From Bacillota bacterium (GTDB lineage Bacteria; Bacillota; Bacilli; Paenibacillales; UBA4045): a stretch of 64,000 bases of DNA. The position numbers and the translations under genes were made by a program. Shown here in pieces: positions 40,634 to 49,348 of this stretch; the stretch's first letter is position 1; every line of letters begins with the position of its first letter. Location of the stretch: positions 310,001 through 374,000 of the forward strand of contig JAEZQY010000008.1 of assembly GCA_023441055.1 (NCBI GenBank), written 5' to 3'. The notes below the pieces were generated by a model. That model did not search any database and had not been told where the DNA came from. It saw nothing but the letters and a program-made list of their open reading frames with translations.

Positions 40634-41398
40634 TCACCTTCCTGACACGAGTAATGCATCTTCGTGTTGATCCAATATCGCTAGCTTGCCTCCATACGTT
40701 CGCTGCAGCAGCTCACGCGTGAATATGTTCTCCGCCGGTCCGATGCCGACTAGTCGCACATTCAACAGCAGTACCCAATCGAAGTACTCCTTGACCGTAG
40801 ATAGATCATGATGAACGACCAGCACCGTCTTCCCCTGCTGCTTCAGATCATTCAGAAGCTGAATAATGGCCTTCTCTGTCGCTGCGTCCACGCCCACGAA
40901 CGGTTCATCCATCAGATACAGCTGCGCCTCCTGAGCCAGTGCTCTGGCCAGGAATACGCGTTGCTGCTGACCGCCGGACAGCTGGCTGATTTGACGATTC
41001 GCATAATCCGCCATGCCAACCTTCTCCAGGCAGGCCATAGCCGCCTCCCGATCCAGCTTGCCGGGCCGCCTAAACCATCCAAGCTGGCCGTAACGCCCCA
41101 TTATAACTACATCCAGCGCATTAGTCGGGAAGTCCCAATCTACCGATTCCCGTTGCGGTACATAGCCGACGCTCTTACGCACCCGTTCGTAGCGCTCATT
41201 ATAGACAAGCACATCTCCAGCAGCCTTAGGAATCAATCCGAGTACGGATTTAATCAAGGTTGATTTGCCCGCACCATTGGGACCGACGATCCCCAGCAGG
41301 ATTCCCTCCGGCACCGTGAAGCTCACCTGCTCAAGCACCGGCTTCCGTTGATAAGCAACCGTTAAATCTGTCACCTTCAGCGCATCGCGCTCCCTCAT
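40634..41398 (-). CDS. mntB: Metal ABC transporter ATPase, MntB/TroB type
   Basis: The 254-residue ATPase has Walker A G-P-N-G-A-G-K-S-T (about 35-43), signature L-S-G-G-Q-Q-Q-R, Walker B L-Y-L-M-D-E-P and the H-loop V-V-H-H-D. It powers import of manganese or zinc through mntC and mntD. The ATG at 41398 has GAGGTG 6 nt upstream; a GTG at 41407 is possible. It lies between the binding protein and the permeases in one operon with almost no spacing. Confidence 0.95.
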   Translation of the reverse strand: MRERDALKVTDLTVAYQRKPVLEQVSFTVPEGILLGIVGPNGAGKSTLIKSVLGLIPKAAGDVLVYNERYERVRKSVGYVPQRESVDWDFPTNALDVVIMGRYGQLGWFRRPGKLDREAAMACLEKVGMADYANRQISQLSGGQQQRVFLARALAQEAQLYLMDEPFVGVDAATEKAIIQLLNDLKQQGKTVLVVHHDLSTVKEYFDWVLLLNVRLVGIGPAENIFTRELLQRTYGGKLAILDQHEDALLVSGR

Positions 41399-41408
41399 CT
41401 TCCTCACC

Positions 41409-42347
41409 TCACTTTAATGCATTCGTAATTGTTCTAACATTATGTTCAACCATCCCGATATAGGTGCCTTCCGGTGTACCCTCAGCGCCCATTGCATCCG
41501 AGAACAGCTCGCCGCCGATGACAAGCTCATGCCCCTTCTCCTTGGCGCCTTGTATGACCGCTTCAATGTACTTGGGCGATACACTCGACTCTACAAACAC
41601 TGCCTTGATCTTGCGCTCCACGAGCAGATCCCTTAGCTCGGTCACATCCTTCGTCCCGGCCTCTGATGCGGTACTGAGCCCCTGCAGACCCATTACTTCA
41701 ATCCCGTACGCCTCTCCAAAATAACCAAATGCGTCATGGGCCGTGACGAGCACGCGAGACGCTTCCGGAATGGAAGCCAGCTGGTCGATGGCCTTCTGAT
41801 GCAGCTGTTGCAATTGCGACAGATAGGCCTCTGCATTGGCGCGATAGGCTGCTTCCTGCTCCGGATCATATTCGATCAGCCGATCCCGTACAGACTCGAC
41901 TGCCATCATCCACAGCTCAACATTAAACCACACATGCGGGTCGAACTCCGTTTCCGATTCGAGATCCCCTTGCAGTAATCGTTCCTTAGGAATAGACTCC
42001 GTTACGGCATAGACCGGCTTTTTCTTAGATAGCTGCGCCAGGATCTCGGCCATTTTCCCTTCCAGATGCAGTCCATTATAGAAGATGATCTGAGCATCCT
42101 CCAGCCGCTTGATATCCCCCTGTGTCGCTTTATACAAATGTGGATCAACACCGGATGGCATAAGACCGATAACGGAGACATGCTCGCCGCCCACCTGATC
42201 GACAATATCCTTGATCATACCGATCGTTGTCGTCACTCGCACCTTGTCGTTCTTAGCTTCCGTTGCCGCACAACCGCTAATTAGCGCGGCTATGAGCAGC
42301 AGCAGCATGCTCATACTGACCCTTCTGTTCACCACTAGCTTTCTCAT
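41409..42347 (-). CDS. mntA: Mn/Zn-binding lipoprotein, MntA/TroA type
   Basis: This 312-residue cluster A-I binding protein has a lipoprotein signal ending L-I-S-G-C (Cys26). Metal ligands appear as His in D-P-H-L-Y-K, His in D-P-H-V-W, His in V-T-A-H-D-A-F-G-Y-F and Asp in F-S-D-A-M. The third is His as in TroA, not Glu as in pneumococcal PsaA. No long His-rich loop is present, which argues against a dedicated ZnuA and favours Mn or mixed use. The ATG at 42347 has GGAGG 10 nt upstream. It heads the mntABCD operon. An inverted repeat 54 bp upstream may bind a metal regulator. Confidence 0.92.
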   Translation of the reverse strand: MRKLVVNRRVSMSMLLLLIAALISGCAATEAKNDKVRVTTTIGMIKDIVDQVGGEHVSVIGLMPSGVDPHLYKATQGDIKRLEDAQIIFYNGLHLEGKMAEILAQLSKKKPVYAVTESIPKERLLQGDLESETEFDPHVWFNVELWMMAVESVRDRLIEYDPEQEAAYRANAEAYLSQLQQLHQKAIDQLASIPEASRVLVTAHDAFGYFGEAYGIEVMGLQGLSTASEAGTKDVTELRDLLVERKIKAVFVESSVSPKYIEAVIQGAKEKGHELVIGGELFSDAMGAEGTPEGTYIGMVEHNVRTITNALK

Positions 42348-42400
42348 CTCCAGACATCCTCCCGCAAGCAATAATTATATTCGCCTATCACAATAATATT

Positions 42401-42429
42401 GGCCCAATGAATATTTGTTTCCATTGGCC
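42401..42429. promoter_or_regulatory. Inverted repeat upstream of mntA
   Basis: GGCC-C-AATG (42401-42409) and CATTGGCC (42422-42429) form an imperfect inverted repeat in the promoter region of the metal importer. It is a candidate operator; it does not clearly match MntR, Zur or Fur boxes as I know them. Confidence 0.45.
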
Positions 42430-42481
42430 TCACTTTTAGATTATATACAAATATGTTTCCCTTATGCAACATTTATTTTTA

Positions 42482-42530
42482 CAAAAATCTCCCGCGATTG
42501 ATCAGCTTGCCTCATTCAATCGCGGGAGAT
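42482..42530 (-). terminator. Terminator of the PBP gene
   Basis: A perfect 14-bp stem (42487-42500 with 42517-42530) is followed on the minus strand by TTTTTGTAAA. It lies 13 bp after the PBP stop. Confidence 0.92.
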
Positions 42531-42542
42531 GTCAATTTCCAA

Positions 42543-44591
42543 TTATTCAGTTTGTGCTTCATTGCTATCTTCTGTATCTTCAGGCTTATCTACCAGCCCG
42601 ATCTTCTTATCATAGGCGTCGAATATCTTACGTGCAATCGGCGCTGCGCCCCAGCCCCCGAATCCGCCTTCCGGCACCACGACGGCGACTGCAAGCTTGG
42701 GATTCTCAGCCGGCGCGAAGGAGATGAATACCGCGTTCTCCACACGCTTGCCCGCGATATCCGACTCGGAGGTGCCCGTCTTCCGCCGGAAGTCATAGGG
42801 GAAGCCATCGAAGGCGAATGCTACACTCGTCTGCATACCGTCAATAACCGTCTTCCAATACTCCTGCGGGATATCCACCTCGTTGAGTACAATGGGCTCA
42901 TTAAACTCCTCTACCACATTGCCCTCATAATCCGTGATCTTCTGTACGAATTGCGGCTGCAGACGCTTGCCTTGATTGGCCAGCATAGTCGTATATTGCG
43001 CCAGCTGGAGCGGCGTATACCGTCCCTGCTGGCCGAATGAAGCCTGCACGAGCGCAGCCTGCGCACTTGAATCCTCCACCGTCTTGTAATAGTACGGATC
43101 GCCTGCGCTCTCTCCCGGCAGACCGCTGCCAGTCACGACGCCTAGGCCGAATTGCTTCATGTAGCTGTCCCATGTATCGAGACCGTTAAGCGTCTTGCTC
43201 ATATATAATCGATTGCCAATCATAGCTGACATATAGGCATTTGATGAGACCCGGATCGCGTTAGTTGCGGTCAATGAGCCATAAGCCCGACCGCCGCCTG
43301 AATTTCGAACCTTGGACTCATCCTTGCCATAGACGAATACACCTGTATCCTGATATCGCTCATGCGGTGTGAATAATCCTTCATTCAGTCCGAGCAGCAC
43401 CGATAATGGCTTCACCGTTGAGCCCAGCGGAACGAGGGAGCTCGGATGCTTCTTATATTCATCGCCTTCTAGATCCGCATAGCGCTCTCGTATCGTACCA
43501 TTTCCTATGCGATATTCAACTTCATTGTAGTCCTTCGTACTGATTCCGCCGCGCCACACATTCGTATCATAATCCGGCATACTGGCCATCGCCACCACAT
43601 GCCCAGTCTCCACTTCCATTGCCACCGCATAACCGGCCACCGCTTGCGTTCCAGCCTTGTTGAACGTCTTGCCGTCCTCACTCTTCAGCCAATCGAGATG
43701 CGACATGATCGCATTCTCCGCTTCGAGCTGAATATCCTTATCCAGGGACAAGATGAGATTATGTCCCTTCTCAGGGATTTTAATATCCATCATCTCGATG
43801 ATCTTGCCCTGTGCATTAATCTTATAGGTTTTGGATCCATTCCTGCCCCTCAGCACGTCCTGATAGAGCAGCTCCAACCCATCGAAGCCGACATATTCCT
43901 CATTGAGGTATTGGCCCCCTGTCTGCTTATATCTGCTAAGAGAAGTTGAGGATTGATTACTAGCTGTTGCATATTCACGCAAGTAACCAATCATCTGGAC
44001 CGCAATCGTATTGGAGTCGTACATTCGCACGCTCTCTTCATTGATGTCCAGCCCCCGAAATTCATCCATATGCTCCATGATATAGGCGATTTCACGCTGT
44101 GACAGCCCTTCCTTCAGACGGCGTGGTCTTGATACAAGACCCGGGCTCTTCGTTGGATTCTTATCCAGATCATAGCCTACATCCATCCGCCTCAGAATCT
44201 CCTCAGCCGTAAGCGCGTCCTTCCCCTCCGCCCCAAATTGCGCGAAGACAGCAGCGAGTCGGCGGGCCTGATCGATGACCATATCCCTGTCCAGCCCAGG
44301 CTCATACCGATAGAAAAGAGACTGAGTCGACTCTGTGTATGCGAGCGGATATTCGTTGCGATCGAATATATTACCGCGTATTGGCGCGATCGGCGTGCTC
44401 GACGTATTCGTCTTAATTTCATTCGCCCTCATCTCATCCACCTGTACGAATTGCAGATAAGCCAGCCGTACAACGAGTACGGAGAACAGGATGAAGGTGC
44501 TGAAGAAGAACACATTAAGACGGAACGCGAAGTGGCGCTTTTTGGTTGCCTCCGCTGCAGCGGGGTCCTTCTGTTCCTTGGACTTAATCAT
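42543..44591 (-). CDS. Class B penicillin-binding protein (transpeptidase)
   Basis: This 682-residue membrane-anchored transpeptidase has one helix (about 25-47), a PBP dimer domain with I-R-G-N-I-F-D-R-N (71-79), and a C-terminal penicillin-binding domain. The three active motifs are S391-T-V-K394, S449-S-N451 and K604-T-G. Class B PBPs cross-link peptidoglycan during elongation or division with an SEDS partner. Size and motifs suggest a PbpA/PbpH/MrdA relative rather than FtsI, and no PASTA domain is present. AAAGGAA precedes the ATG at 44591. A small membrane protein gene precedes it on the same strand. Confidence 0.93.
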   Translation of the reverse strand: MIKSKEQKDPAAAEATKKRHFAFRLNVFFFSTFILFSVLVVRLAYLQFVQVDEMRANEIKTNTSSTPIAPIRGNIFDRNEYPLAYTESTQSLFYRYEPGLDRDMVIDQARRLAAVFAQFGAEGKDALTAEEILRRMDVGYDLDKNPTKSPGLVSRPRRLKEGLSQREIAYIMEHMDEFRGLDINEESVRMYDSNTIAVQMIGYLREYATASNQSSTSLSRYKQTGGQYLNEEYVGFDGLELLYQDVLRGRNGSKTYKINAQGKIIEMMDIKIPEKGHNLILSLDKDIQLEAENAIMSHLDWLKSEDGKTFNKAGTQAVAGYAVAMEVETGHVVAMASMPDYDTNVWRGGISTKDYNEVEYRIGNGTIRERYADLEGDEYKKHPSSLVPLGSTVKPLSVLLGLNEGLFTPHERYQDTGVFVYGKDESKVRNSGGGRAYGSLTATNAIRVSSNAYMSAMIGNRLYMSKTLNGLDTWDSYMKQFGLGVVTGSGLPGESAGDPYYYKTVEDSSAQAALVQASFGQQGRYTPLQLAQYTTMLANQGKRLQPQFVQKITDYEGNVVEEFNEPIVLNEVDIPQEYWKTVIDGMQTSVAFAFDGFPYDFRRKTGTSESDIAGKRVENAVFISFAPAENPKLAVAVVVPEGGFGGWGAAPIARKIFDAYDKKIGLVDKPEDTEDSNEAQTE

Positions 44592-44622
44592 TCGATGATT
44601 TCCTTTCTATTGCAATGAGGCG

Positions 44623-45054
44623 TTATTCCGTCTGTTCGAGCCGTTCCGCCTGCGCCGCTTCCACAATCTTATCCAGCGCGTCATCGAGCTTGATATTGAT
44701 CGATTGTCCTTTATATATGAGCACGACATCCTTGCTTCCCTTGACACCTTGCAGCGAGAAGCTTCCCTTCGTGATCACATACCCTCCATCATCCGTTGTC
44801 TCATAGCTGGAATCCGAAGAGTCGCCAATGAACGCCTTAATGGCTTCCTCCTTGGAGTAATCGACAATTTTGGTTCCGATTTCTTTAATTTCTCCAATAT
44901 AACTGGAGCCGTAGATCACAATCCCGGCGACTAGCGCGAGAATGAGGAGCCACTTGACGATACTCTTCATAATTTTGAAGATGACAATAATCGCGATTAA
45001 GACAATTAAGATCGTTAACCACTTATCCTGTATGAATGTTAATAACTGATCCAC
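44623..45054 (-). CDS. Hypothetical membrane protein, 143 aa
   Basis: A GTG at 45054 with GGAGG 7 nt upstream gives V-D-Q-L-L-T-F-I-Q-D-K-W. Two adjacent hydrophobic segments follow (about 12-30 and 34-53), then a C-terminal soluble part of about 90 residues containing G-S-F-S-L-Q-G-V-K-G-S. An upstream start at 45111 has no ribosome site. The family is not recognised. It precedes the PBP gene by 31 bp on the same strand, so co-transcription is likely and an envelope role possible. Confidence 0.65.
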   Translation of the reverse strand: MDQLLTFIQDKWLTILIVLIAIIVIFKIMKSIVKWLLILALVAGIVIYGSSYIGEIKEIGTKIVDYSKEEAIKAFIGDSSDSSYETTDDGGYVITKGSFSLQGVKGSKDVVLIYKGQSINIKLDDALDKIVEAAQAERLEQTE

Positions 45055-45188
45055 TCGCTTCCCTCCCTGTTCGTCCCGGCCCTTGTATGGACCTCGATAG
45101 TAGTTTATCATACATCTAAATCAAGTACATAAAGTCTAATAAATTTCCCGGGAAATCGACATGAGCATCTAGTCAGGAGGCGATCTCT

Positions 45189-45548
45189 GTGGACAACCGT
45201 CCAGCGATTATTGTAGAAGGCAAGAATGACCGCAGCAAGCTATACACGCTGCTCGATGAGAACGAGATTGATATCTACTGCACATTCGGAACGCCGGGCA
45301 CCAGCAAGCTGGAGCAATTGAGCGAGGACATCGGAGATCGCCTTGTCTATATTTTCACAGATAATGATAATCCAGGCAAGCGAATACGCGCCAAACTCCG
45401 CGATACATTCCCGGATGCTGAGCATATCCATACGAATAGAGGATACGCCGGAGTGGAGGGCTCACCACCAGAGTATCTAGTTGAACGACTGATGAAGGCG
45501 GGATTGGAGGACTATCTCATCCCAGGAATGCCACGATTAGAAGGATAA
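45189..45548 (+). CDS. Small Toprim-domain protein, 119 aa
   Basis: A GTG at 45189 follows AGGAGG by 8 nt. The 119-residue product is a lone Toprim-like domain: I-I-V-E-G-K-N-D with the conserved Glu, and F-T-D-N-D-N-P-G-K-R with the DxD pair. Toprim domains bind magnesium in primases, topoisomerases, OLD nucleases and RNase M5. This protein resembles the RNase M5-like small Toprim proteins of Bacilli, but without a second domain its reaction is uncertain. Its last 12 bases overlap the end of the convergent AEC transporter gene. Confidence 0.78.
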   Translation: MDNRPAIIVEGKNDRSKLYTLLDENEIDIYCTFGTPGTSKLEQLSEDIGDRLVYIFTDNDNPGKRIRAKLRDTFPDAEHIHTNRGYAGVEGSPPEYLVERLMKAGLEDYLIPGMPRLEG

Positions 45549-46451
45549 TAGATAGATGACCAACGTAACCGTGAACATGCTTAATATGGTCGAAGCCAGC
45601 ACGGTCTGCGAGCTGAATTCAGGTTCATTGTCGAATTCTACTGCAAGCAGCACGCTGCTAAGCGAGGTAGGAACCGAGCAGGATAAGATTAAGGCATGCG
45701 CCATCAATCCTTCGAATCCGAGCAGCCACACAATAACAGCCCCGAGTGCCGGTCCAACGGCTAGACGAAGCATCGCGCTAATCAATACATCCCCGTATCG
45801 GAACTTCCACTTCATGCTGCCGAGCTGTACGCCCAAGGTTAATAATGCCGAGACGACGAAGCCGCTGGCAATGTAATCAATCGGAATCTGTACGGGCTCT
45901 GGAATAGGAATATCGAACCCATACATCAGGAATGCCAGCGGAATCGCGTATACGACCGGCATCCCGACAATTGTCTTCCAGATCATTCGTTTATTCGCCC
46001 TATGCGCATTGACACTATAGATGCCGTACGTATTCGGAATCAGACTTTGCATCATCATGATGATCAACTGAATCGACATGGTGAACGGATTGCCTGCGAA
46101 GACCAGCTGATTCAGCGGTATTGCGTAATTGGCGCTGTTGTAGAAGAGCACGCTGTTGCGCATCGCGCTCCTCATCCCGCCCTTATAGCGTCTGATCCGT
46201 ATGACAATTTCAGTTAATGCGAACAACGATGCGATGAACAGTGCGAAGAAGAGCAGGGTGTCCAGCAGAACCTCCAGCGACATCTTCGATTCATAGAGCA
46301 TCTTGAATACAATTACTGGCGAGAAGAGATAGAAGTTCAGCTTGGACAATGTCCGGATGTCCAGCGCGAATACCTTCTGCAATAAAATCCCGATGCCAAG
46401 CATGATGGCGATCGGGATCACGTTATAGATCAGAATTTGTAAGAAGATCAT
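45537..46451 (-). CDS. AEC-family (auxin efflux carrier-like) transporter
   Basis: This 304-residue protein of about ten helices belongs to the AEC family, with N-F-Y-L-F-S-P-V-I-V-F near the N-terminus and the repeat architecture of two five-helix halves. Bacterial members export or exchange organic acids such as malate. The substrate here is unknown. Its start overlaps the SCO-family stop by 4 bp, so it is coupled to sco and ctaB. Its end overlaps the Toprim gene on the other strand by 12 bp. Confidence 0.88.
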   Translation of the reverse strand: MIFLQILIYNVIPIAIMLGIGILLQKVFALDIRTLSKLNFYLFSPVIVFKMLYESKMSLEVLLDTLLFFALFIASLFALTEIVIRIRRYKGGMRSAMRNSVLFYNSANYAIPLNQLVFAGNPFTMSIQLIIMMMQSLIPNTYGIYSVNAHRANKRMIWKTIVGMPVVYAIPLAFLMYGFDIPIPEPVQIPIDYIASGFVVSALLTLGVQLGSMKWKFRYGDVLISAMLRLAVGPALGAVIVWLLGFEGLMAHALILSCSVPTSLSSVLLAVEFDNEPEFSSQTVLASTILSMFTVTLVIYLLSF

Positions 46452-47068
46452 CGAGCAAGCCGCTCCATATCATCCGCCATTTGCTTGATCAAATCTCCGG
46501 ATGCTACCACATCGGGGTCACCCGCGCTATAAACCTTGCGCACATTCCCCTCCTGATCCACAAGCGAGAAGAGATTCTGATGAATGAAGTTTCCGGTCTG
46601 GTCCTTGATGACCGACACCTTGTATTGCTGGGCGAGATTCTTCACACCTTCTTCTGTGCCTCGCAGGAACTTCCATCCCGAAGCATCCGCTTGATAGCCT
46701 TCCGAGAAGCGCAGCAGCCGCTCCCTAGTATCACGTTCCGGATCGAACGTAATCGAGTACATCATCGTCTTATCGGCGAATAAATCGCGTGACTTAAGCT
46801 CGTCCTGTACCTTGGAGAGCATCGCTGTTGTTGGAATGCAAATATCAGGACAATGCGAGAAGAAGAAGTATACTAAGCGAACCTTGCCGTCATGCTCCGA
46901 GAGCGACACAGTCTCGCCGGAAGTACCCTCCAGCTCGAATTGCGCTGCCTCCCATAAGATTGGCAACGGCTCGAACCGATCTCCCCACGGCTTCCAGATC
47001 AATAGAGTGACTATTAGTACAACCACTATCAGCGCAATGGGAAACCAGTGTCTAGTCAAAGCCTTCAT
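46448..47068 (-). CDS. SCO1/SenC-type copper chaperone
   Basis: The 206-residue protein has an N-terminal anchor helix (8-25) and an external thioredoxin-like domain with the copper motif C73-P-D-I-C77. The distal His expected in SCO proteins is plausibly that in F-I-H-Q-N, although the usual position is a little further on. SCO proteins load the CuA site of cytochrome c oxidase. AAGGAAG precedes the ATG at 47068. It lies 23 bp after ctaB, which fits cytochrome oxidase assembly. Confidence 0.92.
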   Translation of the reverse strand: MKALTRHWFPIALIVVVLIVTLLIWKPWGDRFEPLPILWEAAQFELEGTSGETVSLSEHDGKVRLVYFFFSHCPDICIPTTAMLSKVQDELKSRDLFADKTMMYSITFDPERDTRERLLRFSEGYQADASGWKFLRGTEEGVKNLAQQYKVSVIKDQTGNFIHQNLFSLVDQEGNVRKVYSAGDPDVVASGDLIKQMADDMERLAR

Positions 47069-47091
47069 GGTCTATCTTCCTTTCCGTCCTG

Positions 47092-47979
47092 TTAGGATGT
47101 CGTGTTGATAATCATGAGTATGAAGATAATCGTCAGGTAGTAGATCGAGAAGATGAAGGTGCGCTTCGCCCAGCGATCATCATTCTTAGCGAATAGGCCA
47201 GCCACGCACAAGAGAAGCCATAATACGCCCAGCACGATCGTCACGATCAGATAATATATGCCGACATAATCATACGTATAGAGCAGAACCGACACAGGGA
47301 TCACAAGCACGACGTAAGGCAGCATCTGCCACTTCGTCCTGCGAATTCCCTTGACTACAGGCAGGATCTGAAACCCAGCGGCCCTGTACTCCTCCATTCG
47401 GCGAATGCCTAATGCCCAGAAGTGCGGTGGCTGCCATAGGAATAAGATGCCGAATAGAATCCACGCCCCAATATCCATCGACTCCGTTACTGCCGCATAA
47501 CCAATTACAGGAGGCATCGCCCCCGAGAAAGCGCCCATAACCGTGCTCAGCGTCGAGGTCCGCTTCAACCATGCGGTATAGATCACCACATAGACGAACA
47601 TTCCGATCAGACCCAAGACCGCAGCAAGTAGATGAACCAGCACTAATAAGACGCCTATTCCCAGTAGACCTAGTATAATGCCATAGATCAGCACCTTCTG
47701 GGCTTGCATGCGCCCAGATGGAAGCACCCGATAGCTCGTTCGCTGCATCTTCACATCCAGATCCCGGTCCAGGTAGTTATTGAACACACAGGATGACGCC
47801 AAAACCAGCGTAGTCCCAATCAGCGTATAGATAAGCAGCCACCAATCGATATCCCACTTGGATGCGACCATGAACCCTGCGAATGCTGCGAATAAATTCG
47901 ATCGAAGAATGCCGGGTTTAGTCAGTTGAATGTAATCCCGAATCGTAACCGGCTCGGTGACCGGTGTGTCATAATTCAC
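47092..47979 (-). CDS. ctaB: Protohaem IX farnesyltransferase CtaB
   Basis: This 295-residue UbiA-superfamily prenyltransferase has about nine helices. It adds a farnesyl group to haem B, giving haem O, which CtaA turns into haem A. The prenyl diphosphate motif N-N-Y-L-D-R-D-L-D (about 67-75) and the second Asp region are seen. It begins with a GTG at 47979, with AGGAGG 11 nt upstream. It heads a ctaB-sco-AEC transcript on the minus strand. The oxidase subunit genes are not in the window. Confidence 0.94.
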   Translation of the reverse strand: MNYDTPVTEPVTIRDYIQLTKPGILRSNLFAAFAGFMVASKWDIDWWLLIYTLIGTTLVLASSCVFNNYLDRDLDVKMQRTSYRVLPSGRMQAQKVLIYGIILGLLGIGVLLVLVHLLAAVLGLIGMFVYVVIYTAWLKRTSTLSTVMGAFSGAMPPVIGYAAVTESMDIGAWILFGILFLWQPPHFWALGIRRMEEYRAAGFQILPVVKGIRRTKWQMLPYVVLVIPVSVLLYTYDYVGIYYLIVTIVLGVLWLLLCVAGLFAKNDDRWAKRTFIFSIYYLTIIFILMIINTTS

Positions 47980-48167
47980 TAGTCTTCATACCTCCTACTT
48001 GCAACGTACTTATCATATCAACCTGTCGTTGCTTTGACAATGCTTGCTCTAAATTGTCATAATTCAAATTTTCTTTGTCCATTCGCGTAAATCTGCATCA
48101 TCCAGTCACCAACAGCCCCCTTCATTAATAAACTGGTTACTGTAGCAGGAGCCTAGAAAGGATGTGA

Positions 48168-48602
48168 TTGCGACAGATGGCTGTGATCAAGACGAACTCC
48201 GAAGAAACGAAGCTGTTGGCCAGACTTATTAGAGCCGAGGCAGAAGGCGAGGGCGAGCTCGGCATGCTGATGGTTGGCAATGTAGGCGTCAATCGTGTTC
48301 GCGCCGACTGCCTGGACTTCAAAAATATTCGCACCCTCAAGCAGATGGTATTCCAGAGTCCTGGCGGTTTCGAAGCTACTCAGAAGGGCTACTTCTATCA
48401 GCGAGCCCGCGACAGGGACTTGCGGCTTGCCAGGCAGACCATCAACGGCGAGCGCTTCCACCCTGCCAGCCATTCGCTATGGTTCTTCCGACCTGGGGGA
48501 TCATGTCCGGATGTGTGGTATGACCAACCCAACACAGGTCGATTCAAGGCGCATTGCTTCTTCGCTCCTACGGGGGACGATTGTCCTTCCGTATACCGCT
48601 AA
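48168..48602 (+). CDS. cwlJ: Spore cortex-lytic hydrolase CwlJ
   Basis: This protein of about 144 residues has a single Hydrolase_2 (SleB/CwlJ) domain, with A-R-L-I-R-A-E-A-E-G-E-G-E including the catalytic Glu, and the C-terminal R-F-K-A-H-C-F-F. CwlJ degrades the spore cortex during germination and needs GerQ, encoded next. No signal peptide is present, as expected for a protein made in the mother cell and placed in the coat. A TTG at 48168 has AGGA 5 nt upstream. An ATG at 48177 matches the start of the B. subtilis protein, so the start is ambiguous by three codons. Confidence 0.93.
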   Translation: MRQMAVIKTNSEETKLLARLIRAEAEGEGELGMLMVGNVGVNRVRADCLDFKNIRTLKQMVFQSPGGFEATQKGYFYQRARDRDLRLARQTINGERFHPASHSLWFFRPGGSCPDVWYDQPNTGRFKAHCFFAPTGDDCPSVYR

Positions 48603-48653
48603 ACCAGCAACGGCGTTATACTCATTCATGAAGTGACGGAGGTTAAATGACTT

Positions 48654-49139
48654 ATGATGAACAATCCTTACGCGAGCGGCTCCGGATGGTCTGCTCCCAC
48701 CTATCCTTATACGACAACAGCTTCGCCAGGCGCGGGTATGACAGGCGCAGGCATGACAGGCGCAGGTATGAGCTATCCGCCAAGCATGCCTAGCGGCGGC
48801 ATGGGCTATCCGCCAAGTGTACCTAGCGGCGGCTTCATACCAGGCGGTTACCCGCCCGGTAATCAGACGCCAACACCAAGTGGGCTGCTCCCGCTCGAAT
48901 CTTCTTATATTGAGAATATTCTTCGACTCAATTTGGGCAAGGTCGCTACCATCTATATGACCTTCGAGAATAATTCAGAATGGAATGCGAAGATCTTCAA
49001 AGGGGTACTTGAAGCGGCTGGCCGTGATCATATTATTATCAGTGATCCACAGACTGGCGTTCGTTACTTATTGCTCATGGTCAACCTGGATTATATCACA
49101 TTCAATGAAGAGCTGAACTATACGTATCCGTTCAGCTGA
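48654..49139 (+). CDS. gerQ: Spore coat protein GerQ
   Basis: The 161-residue protein has a low-complexity N-terminal half rich in Gly, Pro, Ser, Met and Tyr, with G-M-T-G-A-G-M-T-G-A-G-M repeats and two P-S-G-G stretches. A conserved C-terminal half (about 82-161) contains L-L-P-L-E-S-S-Y-I-E-N-I-L-R-L-N and G-V-R-Y-L-L-L-M-V-N-L-D-Y. GerQ is a cross-linked coat protein required for CwlJ localisation. GGAGG lies 11 nt before the ATG at 48654. The cwlJ-gerQ pair should be expressed in the mother cell. Confidence 0.94.
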   Translation: MMNNPYASGSGWSAPTYPYTTTASPGAGMTGAGMTGAGMSYPPSMPSGGMGYPPSVPSGGFIPGGYPPGNQTPTPSGLLPLESSYIENILRLNLGKVATIYMTFENNSEWNAKIFKGVLEAAGRDHIIISDPQTGVRYLLLMVNLDYITFNEELNYTYPFS

Positions 49140-49185
49140 GCGATTCGGCTTGCTTATCTCCACTCTCCACATCTCCACAACCATT

Positions 49186-49227
49186 AAACCGTATGGATTC
49201 AGCCACCCAGCTGAATCCATACGGTTT
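49186..49227 (+). terminator. Long perfect hairpin after gerQ
   Basis: A 17-bp perfect stem (49186-49202 with 49211-49227) with an 8-nt loop follows gerQ. It has no T run. It probably ends the cwlJ-gerQ transcript. Confidence 0.75.
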
Positions 49228-49348
49228 ACCTGTGTTCCTTAACCAAGTTGAATTAATTCCAGAACTCTGGAGATTTATTTTACTAACTCCCCATGTTACA
49301 ATGTCCTTATAGAGAGAATAGAGAAATAATCATACTGGAGGTTTCAAA

